DNA from: Hypomyces perniciosus
Lineage: Eukaryota; Ascomycota; Sordariomycetes; Hypocreales; Hypocreaceae
Assembly: GCA_008477525.1 (NCBI GenBank)
Contig: SPDT01000001.1
Location: 2,728,001 to 2,792,000 of the forward strand
Length of the DNA: 64,000 bases
Direction: 5' to 3'
Positions within the stretch are counted from its first letter, which is position 1. Each line of letters opens with the position of its first letter. Below the pieces are notes generated by a model. The model did no database searches, had not been told where the DNA came from, and saw only the letters and a list, made by a program, of their open reading frames with translations. Shown here piece by piece: positions 24,135-38,030 of this stretch. The position numbers and the translations under genes were made by a program.

Positions 24135-26263
24135 GAGAAAGCAACGGAGTCACAGACGCATGAAGATGGAGACCTGCAGGTTTGACTAATAGGGCAAGGT
24201 TAGCAAGGCTAGCTTGGGATTGACCGCTTCCCGCTTCCCAATGATTCAATATCGAACATCCTTGTCCTAGTCGAACCCATGTCTCCCCACCATCACGATT
24301 GAACTGTGTTTCTTAAATGCTAAGATTGCTGGTGAAAAGGGTGTAATACCCTCGTGGAAATTTTCGGGAAAAAAAGAAGAAAAGAGCAAAAAAGCCCTTT
24401 TCGTGTGCCTATAGCTGAGTCAATTGCGCCCATAGATGTCGGCAAATTTGCGAGACATGTATTGTAGTAGTAGAATTGACAAAGCGACAAAAACCACGCA
24501 AATGTCAGAAATTCTTTTTGAGAGCCGCCGGGACCGGGATTACCTCCTCCAAGTGATGTGCCGTGTCTTCAACAGGGCGTCAAAAATAGCCTTGATGAAG
24601 ATCCCGATTCGGTGACAGGGGCCCCTACTCAGCCACACCAGGCCACCGATTCAATGATTGAGTATTATTATTAGTACTTGTGCTCCGTACGAGGCTATCG
24701 TTTCGTCCACATGTTTTTCTCTTCCGTTGAAAAGAGGAGAAAAAAGTCCGTGGCACGGCATGGCACGTCCACAAACATGTTCGTGCTCAGATAGGTATTA
24801 CCCCATGCATTTCTGGTAGAACCCATTGCCGAATCTCTTTGACGCTCCACAGTTAGATTCAGATATCGATAAGACAAAATCTATGAAATAGCCAATGATG
24901 CGCTAGGAGAGTGTCACTTTCTATGCTGTTTCTACTCCTATCTCATTCATGTACTGTGACGACCAGCCTGCTGGTATTTTGTATATTTGAGTCAGGAGAG
25001 GGAGAAGAATAAGGAAGCAGAACGACATAGATACCACTACAAGGGCGCTAGCAGAAGCTGCAGATGATGCCCACTCTCGGATCAAATCCATTTCTTGCAG
25101 AATCTGATAGCACGCACCCGGCTGGCCTTCCTGTCCACAATTGGGACACTCTGCCATGAAGGTGAATTCCTGCATTGCCCGAATAATAGCATTGACCTCT
25201 CAATTGAGGTCGGTAAAGACGGCAAAAATCGTTTTTTAAAAGATCTTATATTTCGCTTGAGTGGCTGAATTGCGTCTGTGGAGATATGTCCATTGATGGT
25301 TATGCAGGCCATACGAGTTCGGCCCATTTGGAGCTACATGTGTCCATTCTAGGAAACACCCAACCGAATTCGTAAAAAAAACCCCCAAAAAAACTAAGAA
25401 GGAAAAAAATTATCGCTTGTCGCATAAGTGACTGGCCTGCCGCGGCAAAGGATTCGTGGGTTCCAAGATGCCGGGAAGTGAGGCTCACAATCGCCAGCAA
25501 TCACCACCACTATTACCACTCATAGCAACGCCACTTTGAAGATCCTCCCAAAGGCATGAGCCATTTAGCCAGGAGGCCATCTTCCTGACTTGAAACATGA
25601 GAGTTTTGACATATGAAAAAAAGAAGAAGAAGAAGAGGAAGGAGCAGGCTTATGCACTCTCTACCACACAGACATCCGTTCCATGTTTCGGGGTCCCAGG
25701 AGACGGAGGATGATTCCCAACAGCCGGAGGAAGCCAGGAGGCAGAAAAGCATGCCATGGCTATGAGGTGCTTACGAGAGTACTCCGTATGTACGAGTGTG
25801 TATGCGAGATGCAGGTGAGGCGATGCTACTGCACGGCGTGGCCACAGTACTACATCGTACTGGCCGTGATATCCACATGACCACCGATTAATATACACAG
25901 AGGCAATTGAACTATGTTAGCCTTTGCAGGAAGAGATAACCCTGATGGCGGGGCGTGCCATGACCTTTTGCTGCTGCGTGCGACGGAACGGCCCTATTAC
26001 CATGCCAATTGGTAGTAATAGAAGTAGTAGGAGTATTGCTCGTAAGTTCAATCAAGTTCAATTGATGATAGACATATAGCGGATAGGCAGGCAGCAGATG
26101 GACATTGGACGGCGACTCTGTGCTCGTAATGGGCAGGATGGAATGCTTTTCCCCAGGCAGCGGGGAGCTGGGCGTGTTGGGCAATGAACAACGGGCGATG
26201 GGCATTGCTATGGGGAAAAGCAATCAAGCGGATTCAAGCCCCTCAGCCAACATCATCATTTGA

Positions 26264-26279
26264 TACTCCGTACGGAGTA
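26264..26279. repeat. 16-bp perfect palindrome TACTCCGTACGGAGTA
   Basis: Two copies of the dispersed 9-mer, one in each orientation, overlapping by two bases, form a perfect 16-bp palindrome. A second, imperfect pair of the same architecture lies at 51837-51852. Confidence 0.95.
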
Positions 26280-26940
26280 AAAGTACTCTCAATCAAAACG
26301 GGAGATCCATATCTACGCAAGTGCATAATATATTATATGGGGCTGAGAATGCCGTGACAGGTGTCATCCCGCAACAATCAGCACAAAAGATGACTGACCT
26401 GGTCCGTGGGCACTATCTGTCTGCAGTAGCTGACTCTGCTCGTACTTTGTCTTGTCGTACGGAGTAATACTACATCCTACATTAGGACGTAGTACACATC
26501 TACTACTACCTCTACCATGCCATGTTATGCTTAGCATGCAGCGACTTATACATGGATGAGCTTCGGTAGTAGCAGCAGCAGTAGCTCCATAGCACCGAGA
26601 CAGCCAATGTGTTTGCCGCAGCGAGGCACACCGCGTGGCATTACCAGGTGGTCTTACCGGGCGGCATATATCAGGTGGCGGATATAATAATACAATAGGT
26701 ACTCTTAGCTGGCCCGATATCTGGAATGGGGTATGATATGTCAGCCAGCCTCCCATGGGCGTGGCGCGTACCATATCAGCGTCCAGCTGTATTTAGGTGT
26801 TATGTGCTTATCAGGAATTGTCATCTTCATACAGCGATATGCACTTATCCCTTCTGCCACACCCCTCCCCCCACTCTGCCAAGACAGGTCTCTCACCCCG
26901 CAGCCACAGTAAATCCGAACCCACAATCCACATCTCCATC

Positions 26941-26975
26941 CAAACCAAACCAAACCAAACCAAACCAAACCAAAC
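26941..26975. repeat. (CAAAC)7 pentanucleotide microsatellite
   Basis: Seven perfect CAAAC units. Multi-frame readthrough gives short Lys-Pro-Asn-Gln-Thr repeats, but no gene is supported around it. Confidence 0.97.
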
Positions 26976-27900
26976 CTCAATCCACACAGCTATGGACTAG
27001 TCCTACATGGATGATGATGGGATACTCTGAGCCCTAGCAGCGCTTTCGCTCTCTCTCAAGGCCCTCGCAGCAACCCTGCAGAAGCGCACATGCATCATCA
27101 AAAAGTACGTACGTATCCGACCTTGCAGTAGTCACTCACATCAGGCCTGCTAATGCTACGAATACGGTACGAGAACCCGACCTTTTGCCTCTTTCTCTCA
27201 ACATGCCACTCCATATTTGACACATCGTGCTATGGCCGACAGACCTCCCGGCTCACGGCGATTGAGGCCCCTGCCCTGGCAAGATTGGCCCTGGCCCTGG
27301 TTCTAGGCAGGGAACGACGTCCTTGCCCCGGCCTTGTCCTTTTGCTCGACTCTATTTTCTACTACGGAGTATGGAGTACTACTATCGCAATTTGGAAGAG
27401 CCCATCTCTGTTCAACCCTGTCCACGCCCCCTCGCCCTTTGCCATTGCCTCACACCCCTCTCAAATTTGCCCAAGAAACGTCCTCCGTCCCTTGTTTGGC
27501 ACACAATGTCTCGTTCGATTTGTCGGGGTCCCGGATACGGCCAAACAGCGACCGCTAACGGCGGCTGGGGCCAATCGCTGTGTCGATCCGTCAAGCTAGT
27601 CCACCTTGGCCATGGCCTCTCAACCGCTGGATAGATACCCTGGCCTTGATGGCTTCCTCACTCACCAGGGTCCCCGATGTGATTGCCATACCCCCCTCCC
27701 CCCGGTTGCGCCACGACTCCATTAACACTTACACTATCGCGAAGGCCTACTTTTGCTAAGGTCGTCTTCCTCCTGCTACTACTGCGACGACGTAGTGTGG
27801 CCAAATCCCCACTCTGGCCCGTTGTAGTAGTGGCCCATGCTTGGGTCTTTCTCAACTTTGACTCCTTGCACCTGTGATGCACGTATATATCCATCCCCAT

Positions 27901-28829
27901 GGCATTGCTTCCCTGTTCGTCTTCTTGCTCTATTCCTCTGCCGATCATCTCAATCTCTGTCTCTGTCTCTCTCTCTCTTGCTCACCCGCAAGGCATTGGG
28001 AAACATTGTCATTCAACCACGTCAAAGACATAATTCGACGTTGCGTCCCTTGCATTGACTTACTTGTGTTTTACTTGAGCTGAACCAGTCTTACCTTGCC
28101 TTGACTCTCGACTCGACCCGACCTCGACTTATATGAATATCCTCTCATCACTGCCTCTCATCCTGTTCTAGTCAGGAACCTCCCCGCCAACCCGGTTCTT
28201 GACGATTCCGGTCCTCGCCAATACTCCCTGCTCCTGCATACATCAAACATTATCACTTCAGCCTTTTGCGCCTCTGGTTACACGACCTTCCTCGAAGCGG
28301 CTCATCGAGATTTGTCTGGCACAAAAAACGAGAGCCTGTCCGCCTCTTCCTCCGCCAAGCAAACAGCCGGGATCTACACGCCCTTCGGCATCATTTTACT
28401 TTGCATACGGTGACCCGGTCCATTGCTGCGCCAATTCCATATTTGCACCCGATTTGAGCGCCGCATTGCCGAATCAAGCACATACCGCATCAAAACTTTC
28501 ATCGACTCAGTCGCACAAGCTTACCCAGTCATCACAGAGACCTAGCCAGTCCAAGAATAACTACACCGTCCAGCCCTTCTTCTCGCGCCAATTCTTACAT
28601 CTTGTATACTTCTCCTGTCCAGTATACTTGGTCGACTTTGCCGCTACTACAAAACTACTGGGGATCGATATGACTGTTTGAGCCAATCGCTCCTATACCT
28701 CAAACTTGGATACGTTCGCCTTCTTTTATCTCGGCTAGCCTATTCGAACGTTTCTCTCGACCTCCAGTCTCTCCAATCCCACATCCTTCAACTACGTTCA
28801 GATAGTCAAGGTTGGCAATATCTCTCACA
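27901..28829 (+). promoter_or_regulatory. Pyrimidine-rich putative long 5' leader/promoter of the C2H2 gene
   Basis: The 0.9 kb before the C2H2 start codon is strongly T/C-rich on the + strand, including a CTCTGTCTCT-type tract at 27955-27980. CT-rich tracts upstream of start codons are usual in filamentous fungi, and developmental regulators often have long leaders with upstream ORFs. Several short upstream frames are present (e.g. 28199-28681) but none looks conserved. The transcription start cannot be placed from sequence. Confidence 0.45.
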
Positions 28830-30257
<1,428 letters not shown>

Positions 30258-31528
30258 ACATGCCTCTCGAATCTGCCACTGTATCCTTCAGAGGGACATG
30301 GCGTGACAAGGTGGCTCACAACCAGGCCACATTTCTGTGTAACACTACTTTTTTATGCATTTATTGGTTCGGCAGATGTTATGATTACCCAGCGCTCTGG
30401 CTTGCTGGTATGGCGTTGGATATACCCCTTGGGAGGCATAGAGTCACTTACTATTACTATCTGGCTCATTTTTTTTCATTCAACATGATGTTGGCCGTCT
30501 GTGGATTGGTCAAGTGGGATTAGAACATAAAATAACATGCAACATTTGATGTTGAACCATTTGAACGGCCGGAGACGAGGAATGCGACATGGCAAATGGT
30601 TAATGCTGATATGATGGATGATGGAACATGGAAACGAGCGCGAGTACAACATTTATGTTGGATGCTCGATGGATTGACTACTGATTTTAATTTTAACGGA
30701 CAAAGTACTATTTATTTAGCTAGCAAGATAATGTGATAAATAATGTGCGACTTACGAAGTACTATGAGGCTATCATCGTCTGAGTGTGTGGCAGATGCAG
30801 TGGATTTAGAGTGAATCTCAACTTACTCATTCAAGACACGAACAGCGAGATGAGATCATGGCTGCATTGGTGGCGTTGAGAGTTCTCAAAAGGGAAATCG
30901 AACTACCAGAAGGTCGGTAGATCTTCGGCTGAAGGATGTGATGCAGGCCGAATGACGGAATGGAGACCTGCAGCATTGATTCCGCGCAATGACTGACAAT
31001 AATAATCAATTGTTCGGTATTTCTGGGTTATTTTTCATTATTGGAGCATACTGCTACTAATCGGTTTGAACATTTTCAGCTGGTAAATCCTCTTGGCATT
31101 TGTGGTGGCGGCAAGAATGGGTTAGAGTCAGTCACTTTAAGAGAGTTTGTCAGGTGACTGATTCGAGAATGCTGACTAATAATGACAAGAATGACGGTCG
31201 GAAAAGCTGTCAACCGATAGAAACGCCGAGACGTTGGGAACCTGGTTTGAGTGGCAAGTTATCACAAGAGCGAGCACTCGAGTCGGCACCATGAGTGTAT
31301 CGAGGTAGATTGTTTCTCCAAGTCCCCTCAACGAGACTGCGCGCGACCAAAAAGGCAATCTGTCTTTAAACGACTGGGTTAACTGCCCGCCGCTGGCTCT
31401 GGCGTTTGCCCAACGCCGAGCAGGCTACAGATTCACGTCATAAGACCTCCCCTCTCTTCTCTCGTTCATCTGCTGCGGAACCGCACTTGATCTTAGATTT
31501 GTGTGTTGGCCAAGTTTAGTAGCCGATC
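30258..31528. other. Intergenic region, C2H2 3' flank and YME1 upstream
   Basis: About 1.3 kb. AT-rich, with one TACGAAGTA at 30753-30761 and probable 3'UTR of the C2H2 gene. No gene supported. Confidence 0.6.
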
Positions 31529-34154
31529 ATGGCATTCTATGTTGGTTTGCTGCCGGTAAGAAGACTCAATTACAGCTGATGCGCTTCTTGTGAGAACAAT
31601 ACGTGGACTGACGCAACTGACAAAAGACTATGGCGGCGGCCACGGCGGATGCTTTGCCCTCAATAGCACATACCCTTGCGAGGCCGTGGAGGCCTTCGAC
31701 TGTATCCTGCCAGCAAACTGATACAATTTCTGCGGCCACCGAGACTTCGCGCGCTGAAGCCAAGGCGGACGTTGCGACAAAGGTACGACGTTCTGCGGAA
31801 CCATAGAAGTGAACCAAGGCTAATCCTCTGCAATAGGTAGAACGACCTCAGCTACCCGAATTCCTTCAAGATACGATGACACAGGTTCGCACGCCGATGA
31901 CAATGCCTGGCGCAGTGGAGCGAACGAACATCAATGCGACGGTATTGGGCCTCGGCCGCGTAGGCTTGCTCGCGGCGAATCCCATCCTTCGACGGCCTTA
32001 CTTTCAACCTCTGAATACTGTCTCGTCCCCCTTTGTCAACCTGTTCATGCGATCATCTCCTATCGTCTCCTCACCATTACGCACGCTCTCTACGACTCGA
32101 ATCCTGTCTAGGACTATGGGTACACAGCAAAGAGGCTTTGGAACATCGAATGGAATCTCGCGCAATCAGCTGGCAAGTGTTGAGGAATCGGCAAATAGGA
32201 ACCCCGGAAATGCGAACCTGCAGAATGCGTTTTACCAGCTCCTTCTGAGGGCTAACATGCCTGGCATCTTGGTCGAGAGATATCAAACCGGTCGTTTCGC
32301 GTCGAATGCAGCTACGGAAGATGCTTACAAGAAGGCACTGGCAACGCTCAATGCTGGGACAAACAATGTGGCTAGCGCAACTGGATCTCCTGCTTTTGGA
32401 CGCGGTCAGTGGTCAGGCAATGAGCAAGCAATTGGCAGCGCGGCTCTTGGTGGTTCAATGGGCGTCAAAGGAGAGCCCATTCACGTCGTTGTCCAGGAGT
32501 CAACTCGTTCGCTCATCTTTCGCTGGGTCAAGTTTTTCGCCACTTTCATCGTGTTCACCTATCTGTGCTTTGCTGCTGTTACAATCCTGATCGAGACCCT
32601 GAGTACCTTTAGACGCGGACCAGGGGCAAAGAACGATTCTGAGGTCAAGGCTGAGAAACAGACTACGCGGTTTGATGACGTCCACGGATGTGACGAGGCC
32701 AAGGAAGAGCTGCAGGAAGTGGTTGAGTTCTTGCGCAACCCCAACAGTTTCTCGGATCTTGGTGCCAAGTTGCCTAAGGGTGTACTCCTGGTTGGTCCTC
32801 CTGGTACCGGAAAGACGCTGCTTGCTCGTGCTGTCGCTGGAGAAGCGGGTGTTCCCTTCTTCTACATGTCTGGAAGCGAGTTTGACGAAATCTTCGTGGG
32901 AGTCGGAGCCAAGAGAGTCCGTGAACTGTTCACCGCGGCCAAAGCAAAGTCGCCTGCTATCATCTTCATTGACGAACTGGACGCTATTGGTGGAAAGCGC
33001 AATCCTCGGGATCAAGCTCACTCCAAGCAAACTTTGAACCAGTTACTTACGGAACTCGACGGATTCGACACGGATACTAAAATCATTATCATGGCGGCTA
33101 CGAACTTGCCCAAGTTGCTCGACAAGGCCCTGACAAGACCTGGACGATTTGACCGACATATTAATGTGGACCTTCCGGATGTTCGTGGCCGACTTGCAAT
33201 CTTGAAGCACCACGCCAAGAAGATTAGACTATCCCATGATGTTGACCTGGGCGCCGTTGCCGCTCGCTCTCCTGGACAATCTGGAGCTGATCTCGAGAAC
33301 ATGCTTAATGTCGCAGCGCTTCGGGCCAGTAGAGCCAAAGCTACCGAAATTTCCAAGCAGGACATTGACTGGGCATTCGACAGGATTACCATGGGCGCAG
33401 AGAGGAAATCGATGGTTGTTACGGAGAAAGAGAAGGAAATGACGGCGTATCACGAGGCTGGCCATGCTCTGGTTCAACTTTTTGAGACGGAGAGCTCCAA
33501 CAGGCTTTACAAGGTCACGATTCTCCCCAAGGGTCCCTCACTGGGTCACACTGCGCATCTTCCGGCGATGGACAAGTACTCTTACACGGCAGCTGAGTAC
33601 ATGTCCAACATTCGAGTGCTACTTGGTGGCAAGATGGCAGAGGAAATCCGGTACGGCGATGACAAGGTTACGTCTGGAGTTTCCAATGTAAGTCCTACCG
33701 TGATATCCAGAAGCCTCTTTTTATGCTGACATTTATCTAGGATCTTGAGAGAGCGACGGACTTGGGCTATATGATGGTTACACACTTTGGCATGTCCAGC
33801 GCTTTGGGGCCTGTTGAGTACGGCAGGAGGTATGAGAATCTCAGCTCTGGGACCAAGGCCTTGATTGAGGGCGAGGTTCAGAAGACACTGACGAAATCCT
33901 ACGAAGAAGTAAGGAAGCTTCTGACGGAGAAGCGCAAGGAGTTGGACCTGCTGGCGCAGGCCTTGGTTCAATATGAGACACTAGATAAGGATGAAGTAGA
34001 GAGGGTTATTCGAGGGGAGAAATTGCCGGGCCGGACAATCATTCCCAAGGGACCTCTGACTCTGCCTATACCCGAAGACATTCCCCAACCGCCTGGGTTA
34101 GGCGTCCCTCATCCGCCGGAGTCGCCGGCCCCGCCAGCTTCTGCCAAGTCATAG
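31529..34154 (+). CDS. YME1: Mitochondrial i-AAA protease YME1
   Basis: Four exons close in phase to 815 residues: 31529-31555, 31627-31782, 31837-33687 and 33741-34154. The transmembrane segment is at about residues 286-316 (FRWVKFFATFIVFTYLCF). The AAA core follows, with Walker A GPPGTGKT near 381, pore-loop EIFVGVG, Walker B IIFIDELDAIGG near 436 and the SRH arginine segment TRPGRFDRH. The M41 zinc protease site HEAGH is at about 600-604, with the downstream TSGVSNDLERAT acidic ligand region restored across the last intron. YME1 degrades and extracts inner-membrane and intermembrane-space proteins. A Ser/Arg-rich presequence-like segment lies unusually deep, at about 105-160; the C-terminus is a Pro-rich tail. 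Confidence 0.96.
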
Positions 34155-34972
34155 CTGGGATGAGGAGGAGAGGTGAATGTGAGGACGTTGTGGTGCAGCA
34201 TAGGATTCTGAAGGGGAATCTACTGTTGTGTGCGATCTTGTTACGCACGTGGCTCCTCTACCTACCTTGTGACAGCAGAGATGCGTGCTGGCCTAGGCAA
34301 CGAGGAGCCGGGACGAAAGAGTTCGTCCTATGGGCCAATGTGCAACTGGTCTGAGGAGCATATTGTGGGCTTTGGGCAACGCGATGTGGCCCATGCGAGT
34401 TTTCAGAGACAGCCCTGTCAGCTTTGGCGTGAAAGCCGTATCTATGTACATTGAACAAACAACTCCTGGACTACATACCTCCGAAATGCATCATTTTCTC
34501 TTGCGTTCACACTCTTATCTGCGACCTCATGTGGAAACCGGGTACTGAGTAATCCACCGAGTATAATATATGTCCCACCCAACAGAGCTGTGCTTTTGTG
34601 ACAAACTTTCGGCGTTAAGAGGGAATATCGGACTTACTTACTAACAATCAGAGGTTAGGCGATAACTTCAACTGGCAAGTCTGATGATGGGAATAATCTT
34701 CTTTATCTCCTTGTATATCCGACACAGGGGATAGCTGTATGGACTCATCGAGATGACTCGGACGTCCAAGATGGGGAGAATGTTAGAAATCGGCTTTCAG
34801 ATATGTGAAAGCCGTGGAATGTTAGGTCTACTCTGTGTCTATGTATTGACTCGAGGACTGCTATATATCTAGCTTGCTCCCCTTTCACTCTCAGTTATGT
34901 AGTGCTTCTTTTCCATCCAGTCTACACTTTATATCCTAGAATTGTGTGTTTAGCAGTAATCACGAAGTCACA
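34155..34972. other. Intergenic, YME1 to GRE2-like gene
   Basis: About 0.8 kb; 3' flank of YME1 and promoter of the reductase. A short CTATATATCT-type AT stretch lies near 34860. Nothing else supported. Confidence 0.6.
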
Positions 34973-36160
34973 ATGACCAAGATTCTTCTCACAGGTATGA
35001 ACACTCCTGGGACTTGCTCCTTACTCATGACGGGCTATTTTCAGAGGACCCCTTGACTAACATTCATGAAATAGGGGGCTCGGGCTTCATTGCCGGTACG
35101 TGAAACTCCACGAAAGATGAAAACATCATCACAGAAACATAATCAAATCAGCTAACTCACTTACACAGCTCACATCCTCGAACAACTCCTCTCCCAAGGC
35201 CACACCGTCATCACCACCGTCCGCTCTGAATCCAAAGCCCAAGAAATCAGCTCCATCCACGCCTCAGCCGTCCAGCAAGACCGCCTCTCCGTCACCATCG
35301 TCCCTGACATAGCCCAGCCCGGTGCCTTTGACGCCGTCGTCGCGCAGGAAGCCAACGGTCTTGAAGCCGTGCTTCATACCGCCAGTCCGTTCCACTATAA
35401 GTGGTCCGATGCGCAGACGGAGCTGATCGATCCCGCGGTGAACGGAACGACGGGCATTCTAAAAGCTATCAAGCGTGACGCCCCGAGCGTGCGCCGAGTC
35501 GTCGTTACATCTTCATTCGCCGCTATTCTCGACGAGAAGCACTTCACAGATGGGAACCACGTGTTCTCAGAAGCGTCGTGGAATCCAGACGGCTTAGCAG
35601 ACATCACCCGCTCTCCGCCTACTGCATACCGCGTCTCGAAAACGCTCGCCGAGCGCGCAGCATGGGACTTCGTCGAGACAGAGAAGCCCTCGTTTGATCT
35701 CGTCACGGTGAACCCGCCCCTAGTTCTCGGCCCCGTGGCGCACCACCTAGCATCTCTTGATGCGATCAACACGTCCAACGAGAGAGTTGTCGCTCTGCTT
35801 CGCGGCCAGTGGAAAGATGCCATCCCCTCCGTGGGTCCTATCCCTCTGTGGGTAGACGTGCGAGACTTGGCTCGCGCGCATATTCGTGCGCTGGAAGTTG
35901 CAGAAGCCAGCGGCAAGCGACTCTTCACGGTAGGGGGAAGTACGGGCAACCGTGAGATTGTGGCGATTGTGAAGGACAAGTTCCCCAAGTATGTAGACAG
36001 GCTGCCCGGGCCGGAGGTAAAGGGAGGGGAGGGGCCGAGGAAAGGGGAGACGTTTCTGTATGATAATGAGGAGACGGTTAAGTTGCTGGGTATCGAGTGG
36101 ATAGGGCTAGAGAAGACGATTGTTGATACGGTGGTTTCGCTGAAGAAACATGGCATTTAG
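34973..36160 (+). CDS. NADPH-dependent GRE2-like aldehyde/ketone reductase (extended SDR)
   Basis: Three exons close in phase to 344 residues: 34973-34994, 35075-35095 (a 21-nt microexon) and 35169-36160. The splices rebuild the Rossmann motif MTKILLTGGSGFIAAHIL, with two introns cutting inside it. An Arg after the second strand (TTVRSE) suggests NADP(H). The catalytic Tyr168-x3-Lys172 is in TAYRVSKTLAE, preceded by VVTSSFAA. The family includes yeast Gre2 (methylglyoxal/isovaleraldehyde reductase), dihydroflavonol-4-reductases and aldehyde reductase II; the substrate cannot be told from sequence. Convergent with the Mid2-like gene, about 210 bp between stops. Confidence 0.92.
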
Positions 36161-36373
36161 ATGTCGAGGGCTAAACAAAATAGAGAAATGAAGGAATAGA
36201 TAGGTGTGAGATGATAAATTACAAAATGTCTATATTCCTGATATATAAATCCGCGAACAAGTTGAAACACAAAAGAGCTTGCAAATCCAGATATTTTTAT
36301 CATGGCCCATCATCTCACTCCTTTTGGCAACCCTTAACCCTTAACCCGTTTATCCGATGACTCTTTAGAAATC

Positions 36374-38030
36374 TCACGGTCGTCTCATTATGCTTTCCAA
36401 GTCCACCTCGTTCAAAAGAGGACTTCTCACATGCCTTATTCTCCGCGGTGATAGGCTACTGCCACCACTACTCGAACTGCTACGAGGTTGGTTGGAGTTT
36501 CCCTCTGTTGGCTCGCGCAAGTCGTGATATCCCTGCGCAGCCCTGTGTGGTGGTGTCCTGATTGTGGCGCCAAAGTTGCTGCAGCGAACCGGACTCACTA
36601 CCGGGGGTAGCGTTGGCGACCTCATGGGACTGGCTCGACCGTCCGAGGGAGTGTGTGGAAGCGCTTTGTTCGGCGGCGGGCCAGGGCTGGCCGGTGCGGC
36701 AACAATCGGTGGTGTTCCGTACACACGTGGGGGCTTTTGAGGCTCCGTGAGCGTTGCGCCGCTGTACCTGTCTTGTGCAGTGTCTGTTGAGGCATTAGAG
36801 GCTTTGATAGTGCTGGTACCGCTCAAAATACTGGATAGGCTGTTGCCCAAGTGATGACCCTCTCTTGAAAGTCCCGTTGGAGATGTTGGATACAACGCTG
36901 ACGAGATCCCTTCAGAGTTGTAAGGACCCAATGGCTTTCCTCTCTTGTGATGAACCCTCGGAGGAGACTGGAAGGAGATAGGTGATAGCGGTATCCCCGA
37001 CCAAGCCTGGGATCGTCCATTATACCGAGGTTGACTGCTGAGAGCCTTAGGAAGCAGGAAACGGCGTTCCCGTAATCGCGGTGGCGGTGTCAGAGGCGCA
37101 TTCTCTGGCCCTACATATGAACCGTTTGGAGACACGAGCGGCATGTGAGATTCAGCTAGGTCTAGGGAGCCGATGGGTTTGGTAGGGTGGCTAATTCGTC
37201 TTTTGCAGCGATATTGCGCTCTCCTGCGCATATACCAGGCAAAGATAGCGATGACAACAATGATAGCCACGACTGCGCAAAGAGCGATGGTGACTTTGAC
37301 GCCGGTTGAGAGCTTTCCAGTGTCATCACTATCTGTACCGTTGCCCTTGGAAGCATCTGCAGCCGCGACCAGAGGAGGGTTGTGGATTGACGAGGCGGTT
37401 GGGAGGGCTGTTGTCGAAGAATGGACGGTTGTGGAGACGGACGGCATTTGCTGTCGAGTTGTGACAGTGTTGAATCCTTCAGCAATAAACCCCGATGGAG
37501 TCGCTATCTCCTTAGCCGCCCTGGATGTTAGAGTAAGTTCCTGCTTCTCACAGGAAGTGTCCGGTCCGTATAAGAAGCTACGTGAACAGACATATCTCGG
37601 GCTCGGTGGTCCCGGATCAGTGATGGAATGATACCCAATGCTATAAACTCTTTAGCCTAATGGTCCCATTTCGTGAGAAATAGATAATTATTACTCTTGG
37701 CAAGCATTGATGAGCCAGTTAATGGTTGCTAACCTCAGTCAGCTTAGCGACAGTCCATCGGAAAGGAGCTCACATACGGTCCTGGCCAACGCCATTTAGG
37801 TTATTCACACCGCAGAGCTGAGAGTCGCAGCAATAGATTTCATGAAACTTCTCTCCTCCGCCAAATTGGCTGTTGTCTGACAGTGCCTTGCACACACTTT
37901 GCAATGTCTCATCCTTGGGTGCCAGAGATCTGATGAGCCTTTCTCGGCAACTCGATATGCACTTTGGCGGATCAATGACACTGCTTGCGACAAAGCCCCA
38001 AGCATGTTCTGTGCAATGATTTTCGTCCAT
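36374..38030 (-). CDS. Single-pass membrane protein, Mid2/Skg6-like, Cys-rich ectodomain (5' end uncertain)
   Basis: Exons 37778-38030, 37695-37728 (34 nt) and 36374-37640 close in phase (517 residues from the ATG at 38030). The ectodomain carries spaced cysteines, including KCISSCRE, the EIYCCDSQLCGVNNLNGVG block and NACQDIGY, then DPGPPSPRYVC and YGPDTSC. A Ser/Thr-rich stalk follows, then one transmembrane helix (VTIALCAVVAIIVVIAIFAWY) flanked by Arg/Lys stop-transfer residues, and a Pro/Ser-rich cytoplasmic tail of about 290 residues. This is a common ascomycete architecture for wall-stress-sensor-like proteins; function is inferred only. The frame stays open upstream to about 38200 without an ATG, so a spliced upstream exon carrying the signal peptide is probably missing from this model. 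Confidence 0.8.

Larger units (their letters stand above)
10544..27900. other. Gene-free interval, 17 kb
   Basis: No open frame here shows recognisable protein similarity, convincing splice-linked exons or fungal coding composition; the longest frames (under 170 codons) overlap on both strands and look random. I found no tRNA, 5S rRNA, terminal inverted repeat or transposase relic by eye. What is present: T-, A- and C-rich homopolymers, several microsatellites (listed separately), and 15 exact copies of TACGGAGTA/TACTCCGTA plus several TACGAAGTA copies. Numerous near-copies (for example TACGGAGTT at 14574 and 21276) occur too. Base composition is close to the flanks rather than extremely AT-rich, so simple RIP degradation is not obvious. 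Short noncoding or small-peptide genes cannot be excluded. Confidence 0.6.

Noticed and set aside
28199..28681. 160-codon frame before the C2H2 gene
   Set aside because: Its residues follow the CT-rich composition of the leader (Ser, Pro, Leu); more likely untranslated leader than a gene.
10544..28829. A degenerate transposon or RIP-mutated block
   Set aside because: No terminal repeats, no transposase or reverse-transcriptase residue blocks, and base composition not shifted to the extreme AT expected of RIP.
36325..36350. CCCTTAA-type repeat near the Mid2-like stop
   Set aside because: Differs from CCCTAA and is short; chance AT-rich 3' flank.
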